A DNA stretch of 64,000 nucleotides, from the NCBI RefSeq assembly GCF_036075115.1, contig NZ_CP107958.1, positions 1,178,001 to 1,242,000 of the forward strand, written 5' to 3'. The position numbers and the translations under genes were made by a program. Positions 26,230 to 35,286 of this stretch are shown piece after piece (within the stretch, counting starts at the first letter, position 1; every line of letters begins with the position of its first letter). The stretch comes from Streptomyces sp. NBC_00377 (GTDB lineage: Bacteria > Actinomycetota > Actinomycetes > Streptomycetales > Streptomycetaceae). The notes beneath the pieces are model-generated. The model made no database searches. It was given only the letters and a program-made list of their open reading frames with translations, and was not told the origin of the DNA.

Positions 26230-27147
26230 TCAAGTCACCCCGACGGCCCCTCCCCCGCCCCGAATCGCTCCGGCCCGCGCGGTGGCACCCACGTCCTCGA
26301 CCGGCACCCTGCGGTCGGGATGACCTCCCGGCGCGAGCGCGGGCATGACCTCGATCTCCGCGCCGGCCTCGCCCCGCACCCGGGCTCCGGCCGCCGTGGC
26401 CAGCGTTCTGCGGTCGGGGTGGGTGTCCGGCGCGAGCGCGGGCAGCACTTCGACCTCCGCCACCAGCCCCCGCGTCGACGCCACCCGCCACAGTGAGGTG
26501 AGAAGCGGGTCGTCGCCGACGAACGCGGCCGCGGTGCCGGCCGCTCCGTCACGGTCCCGGTAGCGGATGCGTACGGGCTGCACCGGGACCCGGGCGTCCA
26601 GGGCGGCCTGGAACACCGCCCGGCGGAAGTGCCCCTGGGCGCGGCCGCACCAGGTGCTGCCCTCGGGGAACACGGCGACCGCCTGTCCGGCGCGCAGCGC
26701 GTCGGCGATCCGGGCGACCGTGGCGGGCAGGGCGCGCAGCCGGTCCCGGTCGATGAACAGGACACCGCCGCGGGCGACCAGCGTGCCCGCCACCGGCCAC
26801 CGCCGGATCTCGGCCTTGGCGAGCATCCGGGCCGGGCGGACGGCGGCCAGCAGCGGGATGTCCAGCCAGGAGATGTGGTTCGCGACCAGGAGCAGCCCGG
26901 TGCCGGTGGGCGCGGTCGCGCCGGTGATCCGGACCCGCACTCCCGCCGCCCGTACGACGGTCCGGCTCCACCACCGCACGGTGCGGGCCGGGAGCCGGCC
27001 GCTCATCGGCGCCAGCATCACCCCGGCCAGGACCAGCACGACCACCGCCGTGAGCCGCAGCGCGGCGCGGAGTGCGGTCGCCCGGGACGCCGTCGGCGCC
27101 ACGCACGCGCGCGGGGTGCAGGGCGCGCTGGGCAGCCAGACGCTCAT
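26230..27147 (-). CDS. olsA: Lyso-ornithine-lipid O-acyltransferase (PlsC/OlsA-like)
   Basis: This 305-residue protein has a hydrophobic N-terminus and the acyltransferase motifs NHISWLD (H-x4-D), a middle Arg motif and VAVFPEGSTW (motif III). Such enzymes acylate lyso-lipids at the membrane. It overlaps the preceding OlsB-like gene by one base (TGATG), so the pair probably makes ornithine lipid, with this enzyme performing the second acylation. If not, it is a lysophosphatidate acyltransferase. The C-terminal tail holds a 33-residue tandem duplication (EVLPALAP-THPDRR / EVMPALAP-GHPDRR), mirrored by a 99-bp DNA period. Confidence 0.75.
   Translation of the reverse strand: MSVWLPSAPCTPRACVAPTASRATALRAALRLTAVVVLVLAGVMLAPMSGRLPARTVRWWSRTVVRAAGVRVRITGATAPTGTGLLLVANHISWLDIPLLAAVRPARMLAKAEIRRWPVAGTLVARGGVLFIDRDRLRALPATVARIADALRAGQAVAVFPEGSTWCGRAQGHFRRAVFQAALDARVPVQPVRIRYRDRDGAAGTAAAFVGDDPLLTSLWRVASTRGLVAEVEVLPALAPDTHPDRRTLATAAGARVRGEAGAEIEVMPALAPGGHPDRRVPVEDVGATARAGAIRGGGGAVGVT
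26311..26466. repeat. 99-bp-period direct repeat inside the acyltransferase gene
   Basis: gcggtcggg at 26311 and 26410 starts two related copies, each followed by ccggcgcgagcgcgggca at the same distance. The period of 99 bp keeps frame and gives the 33-residue duplication in the protein tail. Confidence 0.6.
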
Positions 27148-27920
27148 CAGGCCGGGACGAGGGAGAGGAAGTGCCGCAGGTAGCGCTGGTTGCCCCGGCT
27201 CATCGGCAGCAGCACATAGAGGTCGGCGACGCCGAAGTCGGGGTCGAAGGCGGGTTCCCCGCACACCCAGGCGCCGAGGCGGAGATAGCCGCGCAGCAGT
27301 GCCGGCAGTTCGGTGCGGGCGGCCCGGCCGGCGGGGACCGGGGTCCAGGGCAGCAGCGGCCGTACCCGGTACTCCGGCGGCGCGAGGTGCTTGTCACGCA
27401 CCCGGTCCCAGGTCGCCGCCGCCAGGGCGCCGCCGTCGGCCAGCGGGACGGAGCAGCAGCCGGCCAGCCACTCGTGGCCCCGGTCCACCATGTAGCGGGC
27501 TATCCCGGCCCAGATGAGTCCGATGACGGCTCCGTCGCGGTGGTCGGGGTGCACGCACGAGCGGCCGACCTCGACCAGGCCGGGCCGGATCGCGTCGAGC
27601 GGGCTCAGGTCGAACTCGGCTTCGGAGTAGAGCCGTCCGGCGACCGCGGCCCGCTCGGGGGGCAGCAGCCGGTAGGTGCCGACCACTTCACCGGTGGCGT
27701 TGTCCCGGATGAGCAGGTGGTCGCAGTAGGCGTCGAAGGCGTCGGTGTCCAGATCCGGTTCGGGGCCGTCGAGCCGGGCGCCCAGTTCCCCGGCGAACAC
27801 CTGGTGACGCAGCCGCTGGGCGGCCCGGACGTCCTCCTGGGTGCGGGCGAGCGACACGAGGTAGCCGGAACCGGCCGGCGGTACGGCGAGAGCGGGAGGG
27901 GAGAGGGGCATGGCGGTCAT
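27147..27920 (-). CDS. olsB: Ornithine N-acyltransferase (OlsB-like GNAT)
   Basis: This 257-residue protein matches the OlsB/hemolysin-type acyltransferase family: RTQEDVRAAQRLRHQVFAGELGA, DAYCDHLLIRDNATGEVVGTYRLLPP, FDLSPLDAIRPGLVEVGRSCVHPDHRDGAVIGLIWAGI and CCSVPLADGGALAAATW. OlsB transfers a 3-hydroxyacyl group from acyl-carrier protein to ornithine, giving lyso-ornithine lipid. AGGAGACC precedes the ATG. A long imperfect hairpin lies just upstream of the ribosome binding site. The downstream PlsC-like gene is coupled. Confidence 0.75.
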   Translation of the reverse strand: MTAMPLSPPALAVPPAGSGYLVSLARTQEDVRAAQRLRHQVFAGELGARLDGPEPDLDTDAFDAYCDHLLIRDNATGEVVGTYRLLPPERAAVAGRLYSEAEFDLSPLDAIRPGLVEVGRSCVHPDHRDGAVIGLIWAGIARYMVDRGHEWLAGCCSVPLADGGALAAATWDRVRDKHLAPPEYRVRPLLPWTPVPAGRAARTELPALLRGYLRLGAWVCGEPAFDPDFGVADLYVLLPMSRGNQRYLRHFLSLVPA

Positions 27921-27933
27921 GGAGGTCTCCTGC

Positions 27934-27998
27934 GCCGGGCGGAAGAAGCGTGGGGTCGGTGCACGGGGAATCCGCACCTGCTTTCTTCCGCGCCCGGC
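27934..27998 (-). promoter_or_regulatory. Hairpin in the olsB leader, adjacent to the ribosome binding site
   Basis: A 14-bp stem with one 2-nt bulge pairs 27934-27947 (gccgggcggaagaa) with 27983-27998. It ends three bases from the AGGAG of olsB and could be an attenuator or translation control element. No known riboswitch class is recognised. Confidence 0.35.
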
Positions 27999-28084
27999 TG
28001 GCCTCGGCGTGACCGGCGCGGGGCTCGTGGATGTGCGGCTGCTGAATGCCGGGAGTCGGCGGCCGTCCCGCGCCTCACATGCCT

Positions 28085-28121
28085 GGCGGGGCCGGGGATG
28101 AGCACCACTCCCGGCCCCGCC
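28085..28121. terminator. 12-bp GC stem-loop downstream of sdhB
   Basis: ggcggggccggg / cccggccccgcc form a perfect 12-bp stem with a 13-nt loop. It lies 310 bases beyond the sdhB stop, between sdhB and the olsB leader, and may end sdhCAB transcripts. Confidence 0.45.
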
Positions 28122-28261
28122 CGTCCGCACCTTGTCGGCGAACGTCTCTTCTCGAAGCGGGCGTCCGGGCAGCCCCCTTGGGCCCCTAGGGCACGGGAAG
28201 CCGCGCGACCGGCGGCCGGACCCGGCAGCCCCGGGGACCCGCGGACCCGCGGACCGGGGAC

Positions 28262-28413
28262 TGCGAGCGGCGGGCGGCGGGCGGCGGGCGGGAACCGGGG
28301 GCTGGGGAAGGCGGGCGGGGACCGGGACCCGGGGGACGGCGGGCGGGGACCGGGGGACGGCGGGCGGGGACCGGGGGCCGGGGACGGCGGGCGGCGGCCG
28401 GGGACCGGGGGGC
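28262..28413. repeat. G-rich tandem repeats downstream of sdhB
   Basis: The + strand carries degenerate copies of a 21-bp unit (gggggacggcgggcggggacc). Two exact copies start at 28331 and 28352, with partial copies on both sides. The block lacks a gene and has many G-runs on one strand, so G-quadruplex formation is possible. The adjacent 28122-28261 is GC-rich and featureless. Confidence 0.6.
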
Positions 28414-28430
28414 ATCCTCCGTCTGCGGAC

Positions 28431-29176
28431 CTACCGCTTCGTGACCTTCCTGGTGGCCCGCAGCCACTCCTTGTTCATCCCGGTGATGGACATCAGCGGG
28501 ATGCCCTTCGGGCAGGCGGTCGCGCACTCGCCCGCGAGGGTGCATCCGCCGAACCCCTCCTCGTCCATCTGCGCCACCATGTCCAGCACCCGCGTCTCCC
28601 GCTCGGGCGCCCCCTGCGGCAGTACGTTCAGGTGGTTGACCTTGGCGGAGGTGAAGAGCATGGCCGCCCCGTTCGGGCAGGCGGCCACGCAGGCCCCGCA
28701 TCCGATGCACTCCGCGTGCTCGAAGGCGAAGTCGGCGTCGGGCTTGGGCACGGGCGTCGCGTGGGCCTCGGGCGCGGCGCCCGTCGGGGCGGTGACGTAG
28801 CCGCCCGCCTGGATGATCCGGTCGAAGGCGCTCCGGTCGACGACCAGGTCCTTGACGACCGGGAAGGCCGCGGCCCGCCACGGCTCGACGTCGATCGTGT
28901 CGCCGTCGCGGAAGGACCGCATGTGCAGCTGGCAGGTGGTGGTCCGCTCCGGACCGTGCGCGTCGCCGTTGATGACCAGCGAGCACGCGCCGCAGATGCC
29001 CTCGCGGCAGTCGTGGTCGAAGGCGACCGGGTCGTCGCCGCGCAGGATGAGTTCCTCGTTGAGGGTGTCGAGCATCTCGAGGAAGGACATGTCGGGGGAG
29101 ATGCCGTCCACCTCGTACGTGGACATGGCGCCGTCGGCGTCGGCGTTCTTCTGCCGCCAGACGCGCAGGTTGAGCC

Positions 29177-29180
<4 letters not shown>
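28431..29180 (-). CDS. sdhB: Succinate dehydrogenase/fumarate reductase iron-sulfur subunit
   Basis: This 249-residue protein has all three cluster sites: [16 protein letters not shown] with a later TTTCQLH for [2Fe-2S], [14 protein letters not shown] for [4Fe-4S], and [16 protein letters not shown] for [3Fe-4S]. It relays electrons from the flavoprotein to membrane quinone. The ATG overlaps the sdhA stop (ATGA). It is the last gene of an sdhCAB operon of the three-subunit actinobacterial type. Confidence 0.95.
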
Positions 29181-31123
<1,943 letters not shown>

Positions 31124-31125
31124 CT

Positions 31126-31833
31126 TCAGTTCACCACTCCGGTCATGACGCCCACGGGGACGGCGACGAAGCCGGCCGTGAGCATCAGCGCGAGGACGTC
31201 GGCCGTCGCCTTCAGGGCGCGGTCGCGGGTGCGGCTGCCCGCCCCGAGGGTCTGGGCGGCGGCCCAGAAGCCGTGCCGGACGTGCAGGCCGAGCGCCAGC
31301 ATCGCGAGGATGTAGACGACGTTGCCGTACCAGGTGGAGAAGGTGTCCACGACGTTCTGGTACGGGTGGCCCTCCTGGAAGCCGCCGCTGTGGACCGTGC
31401 CGGTCGTCAGGTCCAGGAGGTGCCAGACGATGAACAGGGCGAGGATGATCCCGCCCCAGCGCATGGTGCGGGTGGCGTAGCTCGCCCGGGGCTTGCTGTG
31501 CACGTACCTGCTGGGCCGCGCCCTGATGTCGCGGCGGCTGAGCTGGTAGGCGGAGGTGGCGTGGGCGACGACGGCGGCCACCAGCACGACGCGGATCAGC
31601 CAGAGCGTCCACTCGTAGTGCATGAACGGTTCGCCGACGGTGCGCAGCCAGTGCGCGTAGTGGTTGAACTCGCCCGGCCCGAAGAAGATCTTCAGGTTTC
31701 CGATCATGTGGGCGACCAGGTACAGCAGCATGATCAGGCCGCTGACGGCCATCACCGTCTTCTTGCCGACGGAGGAGTTCCACACCGTGCGTGCCATGGA
31801 CGGCCGTCGGCCCGTCCGCGTTGCCAGAGCCAT
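31126..31833 (-). CDS. sdhC: Succinate dehydrogenase cytochrome b subunit
   Basis: This 235-residue protein has five hydrophobic helices and the family start [34 protein letters not shown]. His residues in [18 protein letters not shown] and LGLHVRHGF are candidate haem ligands. It anchors SdhAB and passes electrons to menaquinone. The ATG at 31833 lacks a ribosome binding site but is 8 bases from a TAGCGT box, so the operon mRNA is probably leaderless. It is divergent from a LysR gene. Confidence 0.93.
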   Translation of the reverse strand: MALATRTGRRPSMARTVWNSSVGKKTVMAVSGLIMLLYLVAHMIGNLKIFFGPGEFNHYAHWLRTVGEPFMHYEWTLWLIRVVLVAAVVAHATSAYQLSRRDIRARPSRYVHSKPRASYATRTMRWGGIILALFIVWHLLDLTTGTVHSGGFQEGHPYQNVVDTFSTWYGNVVYILAMLALGLHVRHGFWAAAQTLGAGSRTRDRALKATADVLALMLTAGFVAVPVGVMTGVVN

Positions 31834-31841
31834 GTACCGAG

Positions 31842-31872
31842 ACGCTAGGGGCGGTACCCCCCATCGGTCCAA
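31842..31872 (-). promoter_or_regulatory. Promoter of sdhCAB
   Basis: On the minus strand, TTGGAC and TAGCGT are 19 bases apart, and the sdhC ATG follows 8 bases after the -10 box. The fit suggests leaderless transcription. Confidence 0.45.
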
Positions 31873-31893
31873 GACATGGTCCGGCTCGTTTCC

Positions 31894-31908
31894 ATAGCCT
31901 GCGCCTAT
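31894..31908. promoter_or_regulatory. LysR-type operator candidate in the sdhC-lysR spacer
   Basis: The 15-bp sequence atagcctgcgcctat is ATAG-N7-CTAT, a T-N11-A type palindrome of the kind LysR regulators bind. It lies in the 84-bp divergent spacer, 10 bases before the regulator's start, and overlaps a TATCAT -10-like box. Confidence 0.5.
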
Positions 31909-31917
31909 CATGGTTGG

Positions 31918-32802
31918 ATGCAGTTCCAGCAGCTCCAGTACTTCGTGGCCGTGGCCGAGACCCGGCACTTCACCCGCGCCGCCGAGCTCGTGCATGTCGC
32001 GCAGCCCTCGCTGTCGCAGCAGATCAAGGCGCTGGAACGGGAGTTGGGCGCGGATCTGTTCCAGCGCGCGCGGGGCAACATCACGCTCACCGACGCCGGT
32101 GAGGCGCTGCTGCCGCTGGCCCGGCGGATCCTCGCGGACACCGAGACCGCGCGGTACGAGGTGCAGGAACTGGCGCAGCTGCGCAGCGGGCGGGTGCGGC
32201 TGGGGGCGACGCCGAGTCTGTGCACGGGTCTGCTGCCGGATGTGCTGCGCGCCTTCCACGACCGCTACCCGGGCATCCGGCTGATGATCGAGGAGGGCGG
32301 CTCGCACGACCTCGTGCGGGAGCTGGCGCGCGGCGCCCTCGATCTCGCCCTGGTCGTGCTGCCCCTGCCGACCCCGTCCCCGGCGCTGACGACGGTGGAA
32401 CTGCTGCGCGAGGACCTGGTGGTGGTGTCCTCCCCGGAGGCCTCCCGGCCGGGGACGGGGCGGCGGACCGTACGGATCGCCGATCTGGAGGGCGAGCGTC
32501 TGGTGATGTTCCGGCACGGCTACGACCTGCGGGAACTGACCGTGGCCGCGTGCCGGGCGGAGGGGTTCGAGCCGGACTTCGCGGTGGAGGGCGGAGAGAT
32601 GGACGCGGTGCTCGGCTTTGTGCGGGCCGGGCTCGGGATGGCCGTCGTTCCGCGGATGGTGGCCGCCCGCTCGGGCCGGGGCCTGCGGGTCACCCCGCTC
32701 GCCCGGCCCGGCCTGCACCGCGCGATCGCCCTCGCCCACCGCAGCGATGTGGCACCGCCCAGGGCGGCCCGCGAACTCCAGCGGATGCTGCTGGAGCGGT
32801 GA
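31918..32802 (+). CDS. LysR family regulator divergent from sdhCAB
   Basis: This 294-residue protein has an N-terminal wHTH ([46 protein letters not shown]) and a periplasmic-binding-like effector domain ([20 protein letters not shown] ... [15 protein letters not shown]). Divergent placement predicts control of sdhCAB and of itself, with a small-molecule effector. The ATG has no ribosome binding site but follows TATCAT by 6 bases, suggesting leaderless expression. The effector is unknown. Confidence 0.92.
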   Translation: MQFQQLQYFVAVAETRHFTRAAELVHVAQPSLSQQIKALERELGADLFQRARGNITLTDAGEALLPLARRILADTETARYEVQELAQLRSGRVRLGATPSLCTGLLPDVLRAFHDRYPGIRLMIEEGGSHDLVRELARGALDLALVVLPLPTPSPALTTVELLREDLVVVSSPEASRPGTGRRTVRIADLEGERLVMFRHGYDLRELTVAACRAEGFEPDFAVEGGEMDAVLGFVRAGLGMAVVPRMVAARSGRGLRVTPLARPGLHRAIALAHRSDVAPPRAARELQRMLLER

Positions 32803-32892
32803 GAGCCGCCCGTGGCCGATCTGCTCACCGGACGGGCCGGACCCCGCGTCCGCGGCGGTCCCGTGTCCTTCGCATGACGGGCCCGGCCGATG

Positions 32893-33783
32893 TCAGCCCC
32901 GGACGGCCGGCTCGAGTACCTCCTCGCACCACTGACGGAAACCCGTGGGAGCCGTGTGGGGAGTGCTGGGCTGTGCGGCGCCGTAGAAGCCCTGGCTGTT
33001 CAGGGCGTCCACCATGTCGGCGATGCCCTGCGCCCAGGCCTCGTCGGCGCCGTGGCGCGTCAGCATCGCCTTCTGCTCGGCGGCGGTGATCTGCCGTACC
33101 CGCACGGGACGGTTCAGCACCTCCGAGAGGACGCGGGCCATGCCCTCGGGGGTCAGCTCGTCGGGACCCACCAGGGGAACGTCCTGGTACCCGGTCCAGG
33201 AGGTGTCGAGGAGCAGCCGGGCCGCCTCGGCGGCGATGTCCCGGGTGGCGCAGGTGCGCAGCACACGGTCCTGCGCGAGCGCCTCGGTCCAGACGCCCTC
33301 GTCGCGGATCGATGCCGTCTGACGGAGCAGGTTCTCCATCAGGGCCGGTGGACACAGCGCCCGGTAGTGCACGCCCGTGGCGGCGACGGCCTCGTCCATG
33401 GCCAGGCCGGCCGAGATCAGCCCGGCGTTCTCGGCGATGCCCCGGCCCAGGGTCGAGACGGCCACGACCCGGCCGACGCCCTGGGTGCGGATCACCTCGC
33501 ACAGCGGCTCGGTGAAGGCGCGGAAGTGGCCCGTGACACTGTCGGCCGAGGGCGTCGGCGGCACCAGCCAGAAAATCTGGTCGGCGCCCTCGCACGCCTC
33601 CTTCAGGACGGCCGGGTCGGCGTGCGACCCCTGGACGACCTCGACCCTTTCGCGGTTCTCCGGGGAGAGCCGGGCGGGGTCGCGGACGATCACCCGGACG
33701 GGGGGCGAGGCGGTGCCGGCGTCCAGCAGACGGGCCAGGACCTCACGGCCGATCTGCCCGGTCGGAGTGGTGACGACGATCAT
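32893..33783 (-). CDS. NmrA-like NAD(P)-binding protein
   Basis: This 296-residue atypical SDR begins IVVTTPTGQIGREVLARLLDAG (TGxxG NADP loop) and continues with RVIVRDPARL, GADQIFWLVPP and VGRVVAVSTLGRG. These fit NmrA/quinone-oxidoreductase-2-like proteins. The usual YxxxK pair is absent, as in many NmrA proteins, so it may be a redox sensor or a reductase. GGAGCAG precedes the ATG. It is divergent from a LysR gene across a 123-bp spacer. Confidence 0.8.
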   Translation of the reverse strand: MIVVTTPTGQIGREVLARLLDAGTASPPVRVIVRDPARLSPENRERVEVVQGSHADPAVLKEACEGADQIFWLVPPTPSADSVTGHFRAFTEPLCEVIRTQGVGRVVAVSTLGRGIAENAGLISAGLAMDEAVAATGVHYRALCPPALMENLLRQTASIRDEGVWTEALAQDRVLRTCATRDIAAEAARLLLDTSWTGYQDVPLVGPDELTPEGMARVLSEVLNRPVRVRQITAAEQKAMLTRHGADEAWAQGIADMVDALNSQGFYGAAQPSTPHTAPTGFRQWCEEVLEPAVRG

Positions 33784-33871
33784 GAACTGCTCCAGGATCA
33801 ACGGTGGTCGGTACGGCGTCGAGCCTGCTGCGCCGGGCATCCGAACGGAAGGATCGATCGGCTCCCGGTTG

Positions 33872-33886
33872 TTACCCTCAGGGCAA
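33872..33886. promoter_or_regulatory. Operator candidate between NmrA-like and LysR genes
   Basis: ttaccctcagggcaa is a 15-bp near-perfect palindrome (TT-x-CCCT-c-AGGG-x-AA) with T-N11-A spacing. It lies 20 bases before the regulator's GTG. Confidence 0.55.
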
Positions 33887-33906
33887 TACCGATCGGAGGG
33901 CCACCC

Positions 33907-34752
33907 GTGGAGTCCCGTCCGCTGCGCTATTTCGTCGCCGTCGCCGAGGAGCTGAACTTCGCCCGTGCGGCCGAGCGGCTCGGCATCTCCTCGCCACCCC
34001 TGTCCCGTGCGATCCGCTCTGTGGAGACGGAGCTGGGCGTCACCCTGTTCGAGCGGACCACCCACCGCGTCGCGCTGACCCCGGCGGGGGAGGTCCTCCT
34101 GGAGGAGGCCAGATGGGCCCTGGACGCCCTGGACGCGGCCGGGCTCCGGGCGCGCCGCGCGGCCGCAGCCGAACCGAAGCTGGTGCTGGCCGTGAAGGCC
34201 GACGGGGACGCGGGGCTGCTGGAGGCGATCCTCGCGCGCTACGCGGCCGGTCCCGCGGCACTGCCGGTCGCCGTCCGGCTGTCCGCGTGGCAGGAACAGT
34301 CCCGGCTGCTGCGCCAGGGCGAGGCCGATGTCGCCCTGGTGTACGAGCCGTACGACCGCACCGGCCTCGACACGGAGGATCTGACCGCCGAACCGCGGGT
34401 CGCCGCCCTCTCCGTGAGCCATCCGCTCGCGGCCCGGACCGGGCTGCGCCTCGCCGACCTGGGGCTGCGCGAGGACGAGGCACTCCGGTTCATCGACGAG
34501 GTCCGCGGCAGGGGCCAGGACCTCGCCCAGCTCCTCGCGCTCGTGGGCCTGGGCGATCTGGTCGCCCTGCTGCCCGCCTCCGTCGCCGACCGCTACCCCC
34601 GGCCGGGAGTCGTCTACCGGCCCGTGCTCGACGCGCCCGCCGCCGTCATGGCCGTCGCCTGGCCCCAGCAGTCGCGCTCGACGGCGACGGCGGCGCTCGT
34701 GCGGGCGGCCGTCGCGGCCGCGGAGGCCGCGCGGGGTCGGGTCGCGGGCTGA
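33907..34752 (+). CDS. LysR family regulator divergent from the NmrA-like gene
   Basis: This 281-residue protein has the wHTH PLRYFVAVAEELNFARAAERLGISSPPLSRAIRSVETELGVTLFERTTHRVALT and a shortened effector domain. The GTG start is set by GGAGGG 7 bases upstream. The divergent layout and palindrome predict control of the NmrA-like gene. C-terminal sequence is Ala-rich. Confidence 0.9.
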   Translation: MESRPLRYFVAVAEELNFARAAERLGISSPPLSRAIRSVETELGVTLFERTTHRVALTPAGEVLLEEARWALDALDAAGLRARRAAAAEPKLVLAVKADGDAGLLEAILARYAAGPAALPVAVRLSAWQEQSRLLRQGEADVALVYEPYDRTGLDTEDLTAEPRVAALSVSHPLAARTGLRLADLGLREDEALRFIDEVRGRGQDLAQLLALVGLGDLVALLPASVADRYPRPGVVYRPVLDAPAAVMAVAWPQQSRSTATAALVRAAVAAAEAARGRVAG

Positions 34753-34769
34753 CCGCGGCGACCCCTGGG

Positions 34770-34850
34770 GCCTGTCGTTCGGATCAAGTCGCGCGTCACG
34801 CCGGCCTGCAAGGCACCGTGAGTCAGGCCGACCTGCTCCAGACGACAGGC
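34770..34850. repeat. 81-bp inverted-repeat element
   Basis: gcctgtcgt at 34770-34778 and acgacaggc at 34842-34850 are perfect 9-bp inverted ends; ttcggatc after the left end and ctccag before the right end extend it weakly. It contains no gene and ends one base before the stop codon of the NTF2-like gene, like the larger element at 24945-25136. Confidence 0.5.
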
Positions 34851-34851
34851 G

Positions 34852-35238
34852 CTAACCGGCGGCGGGCGGCACCGGCGTGCCCTGGTGGTAATACATCCGC
34901 CAGCCGGTCTCCTCGCTCTGTTTGCGCCACAGCGAGCTGCGCCGGGCCCGGCGGCCGTCGAAGTCGGTGTCGTACGTCAGGTGCACCAGGCCGGGGGCCA
35001 GGACGACGCCCGTGATGTCCGACGGCTCATAGCGCGGGCCGCTCGCCGAGCCGCCCGGGTGGACGGGCAGCTGGGCGAGCATGTCCGCGCACGTGTAGCG
35101 CCGCCCCGAGGAGCCGACCTCGACGAACTCGGGGTCGAGGAGCCGCTCGAAGCGGGCGCGGGAGGAGCGGACGGTGGGGTCCATGAGCGCCAGCTCGCCC
35201 GCGATCGCCTTGTTCACGTCGTCTGTTTCTTCGGTCAC
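34852..35238 (-). CDS. NTF2-like (DUF4440/SnoaL) protein
   Basis: The protein has 128 residues from the GTG at 35238; 35259 and 35217 are other in-frame starts. AIAGELALMDPTVRSSRARFERLLDPEFVEVGSSGRRY and VHLTYDTDF match small DUF4440 proteins with the NTF2-like cone fold. Members bind or isomerise small molecules, but no function can be read here. It sits alone between the LysR gene and the c-di-GMP gene. Confidence 0.7.
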   Translation of the reverse strand: MTEETDDVNKAIAGELALMDPTVRSSRARFERLLDPEFVEVGSSGRRYTCADMLAQLPVHPGGSASGPRYEPSDITGVVLAPGLVHLTYDTDFDGRRARRSSLWRKQSEETGWRMYYHQGTPVPPAAG

Positions 35239-35286
35239 CCGGAGATCGTCCGTGCTCACCCGGCACGTCCGCAACCGGGTTGTCCC

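Noticed and set aside
31124..31864. N-terminal extension of the sdhA frame across sdhC
   Set aside because: The region encodes sdhC in another frame with clear family match; sdhA has its normal MTYTAY-type start at 31123.
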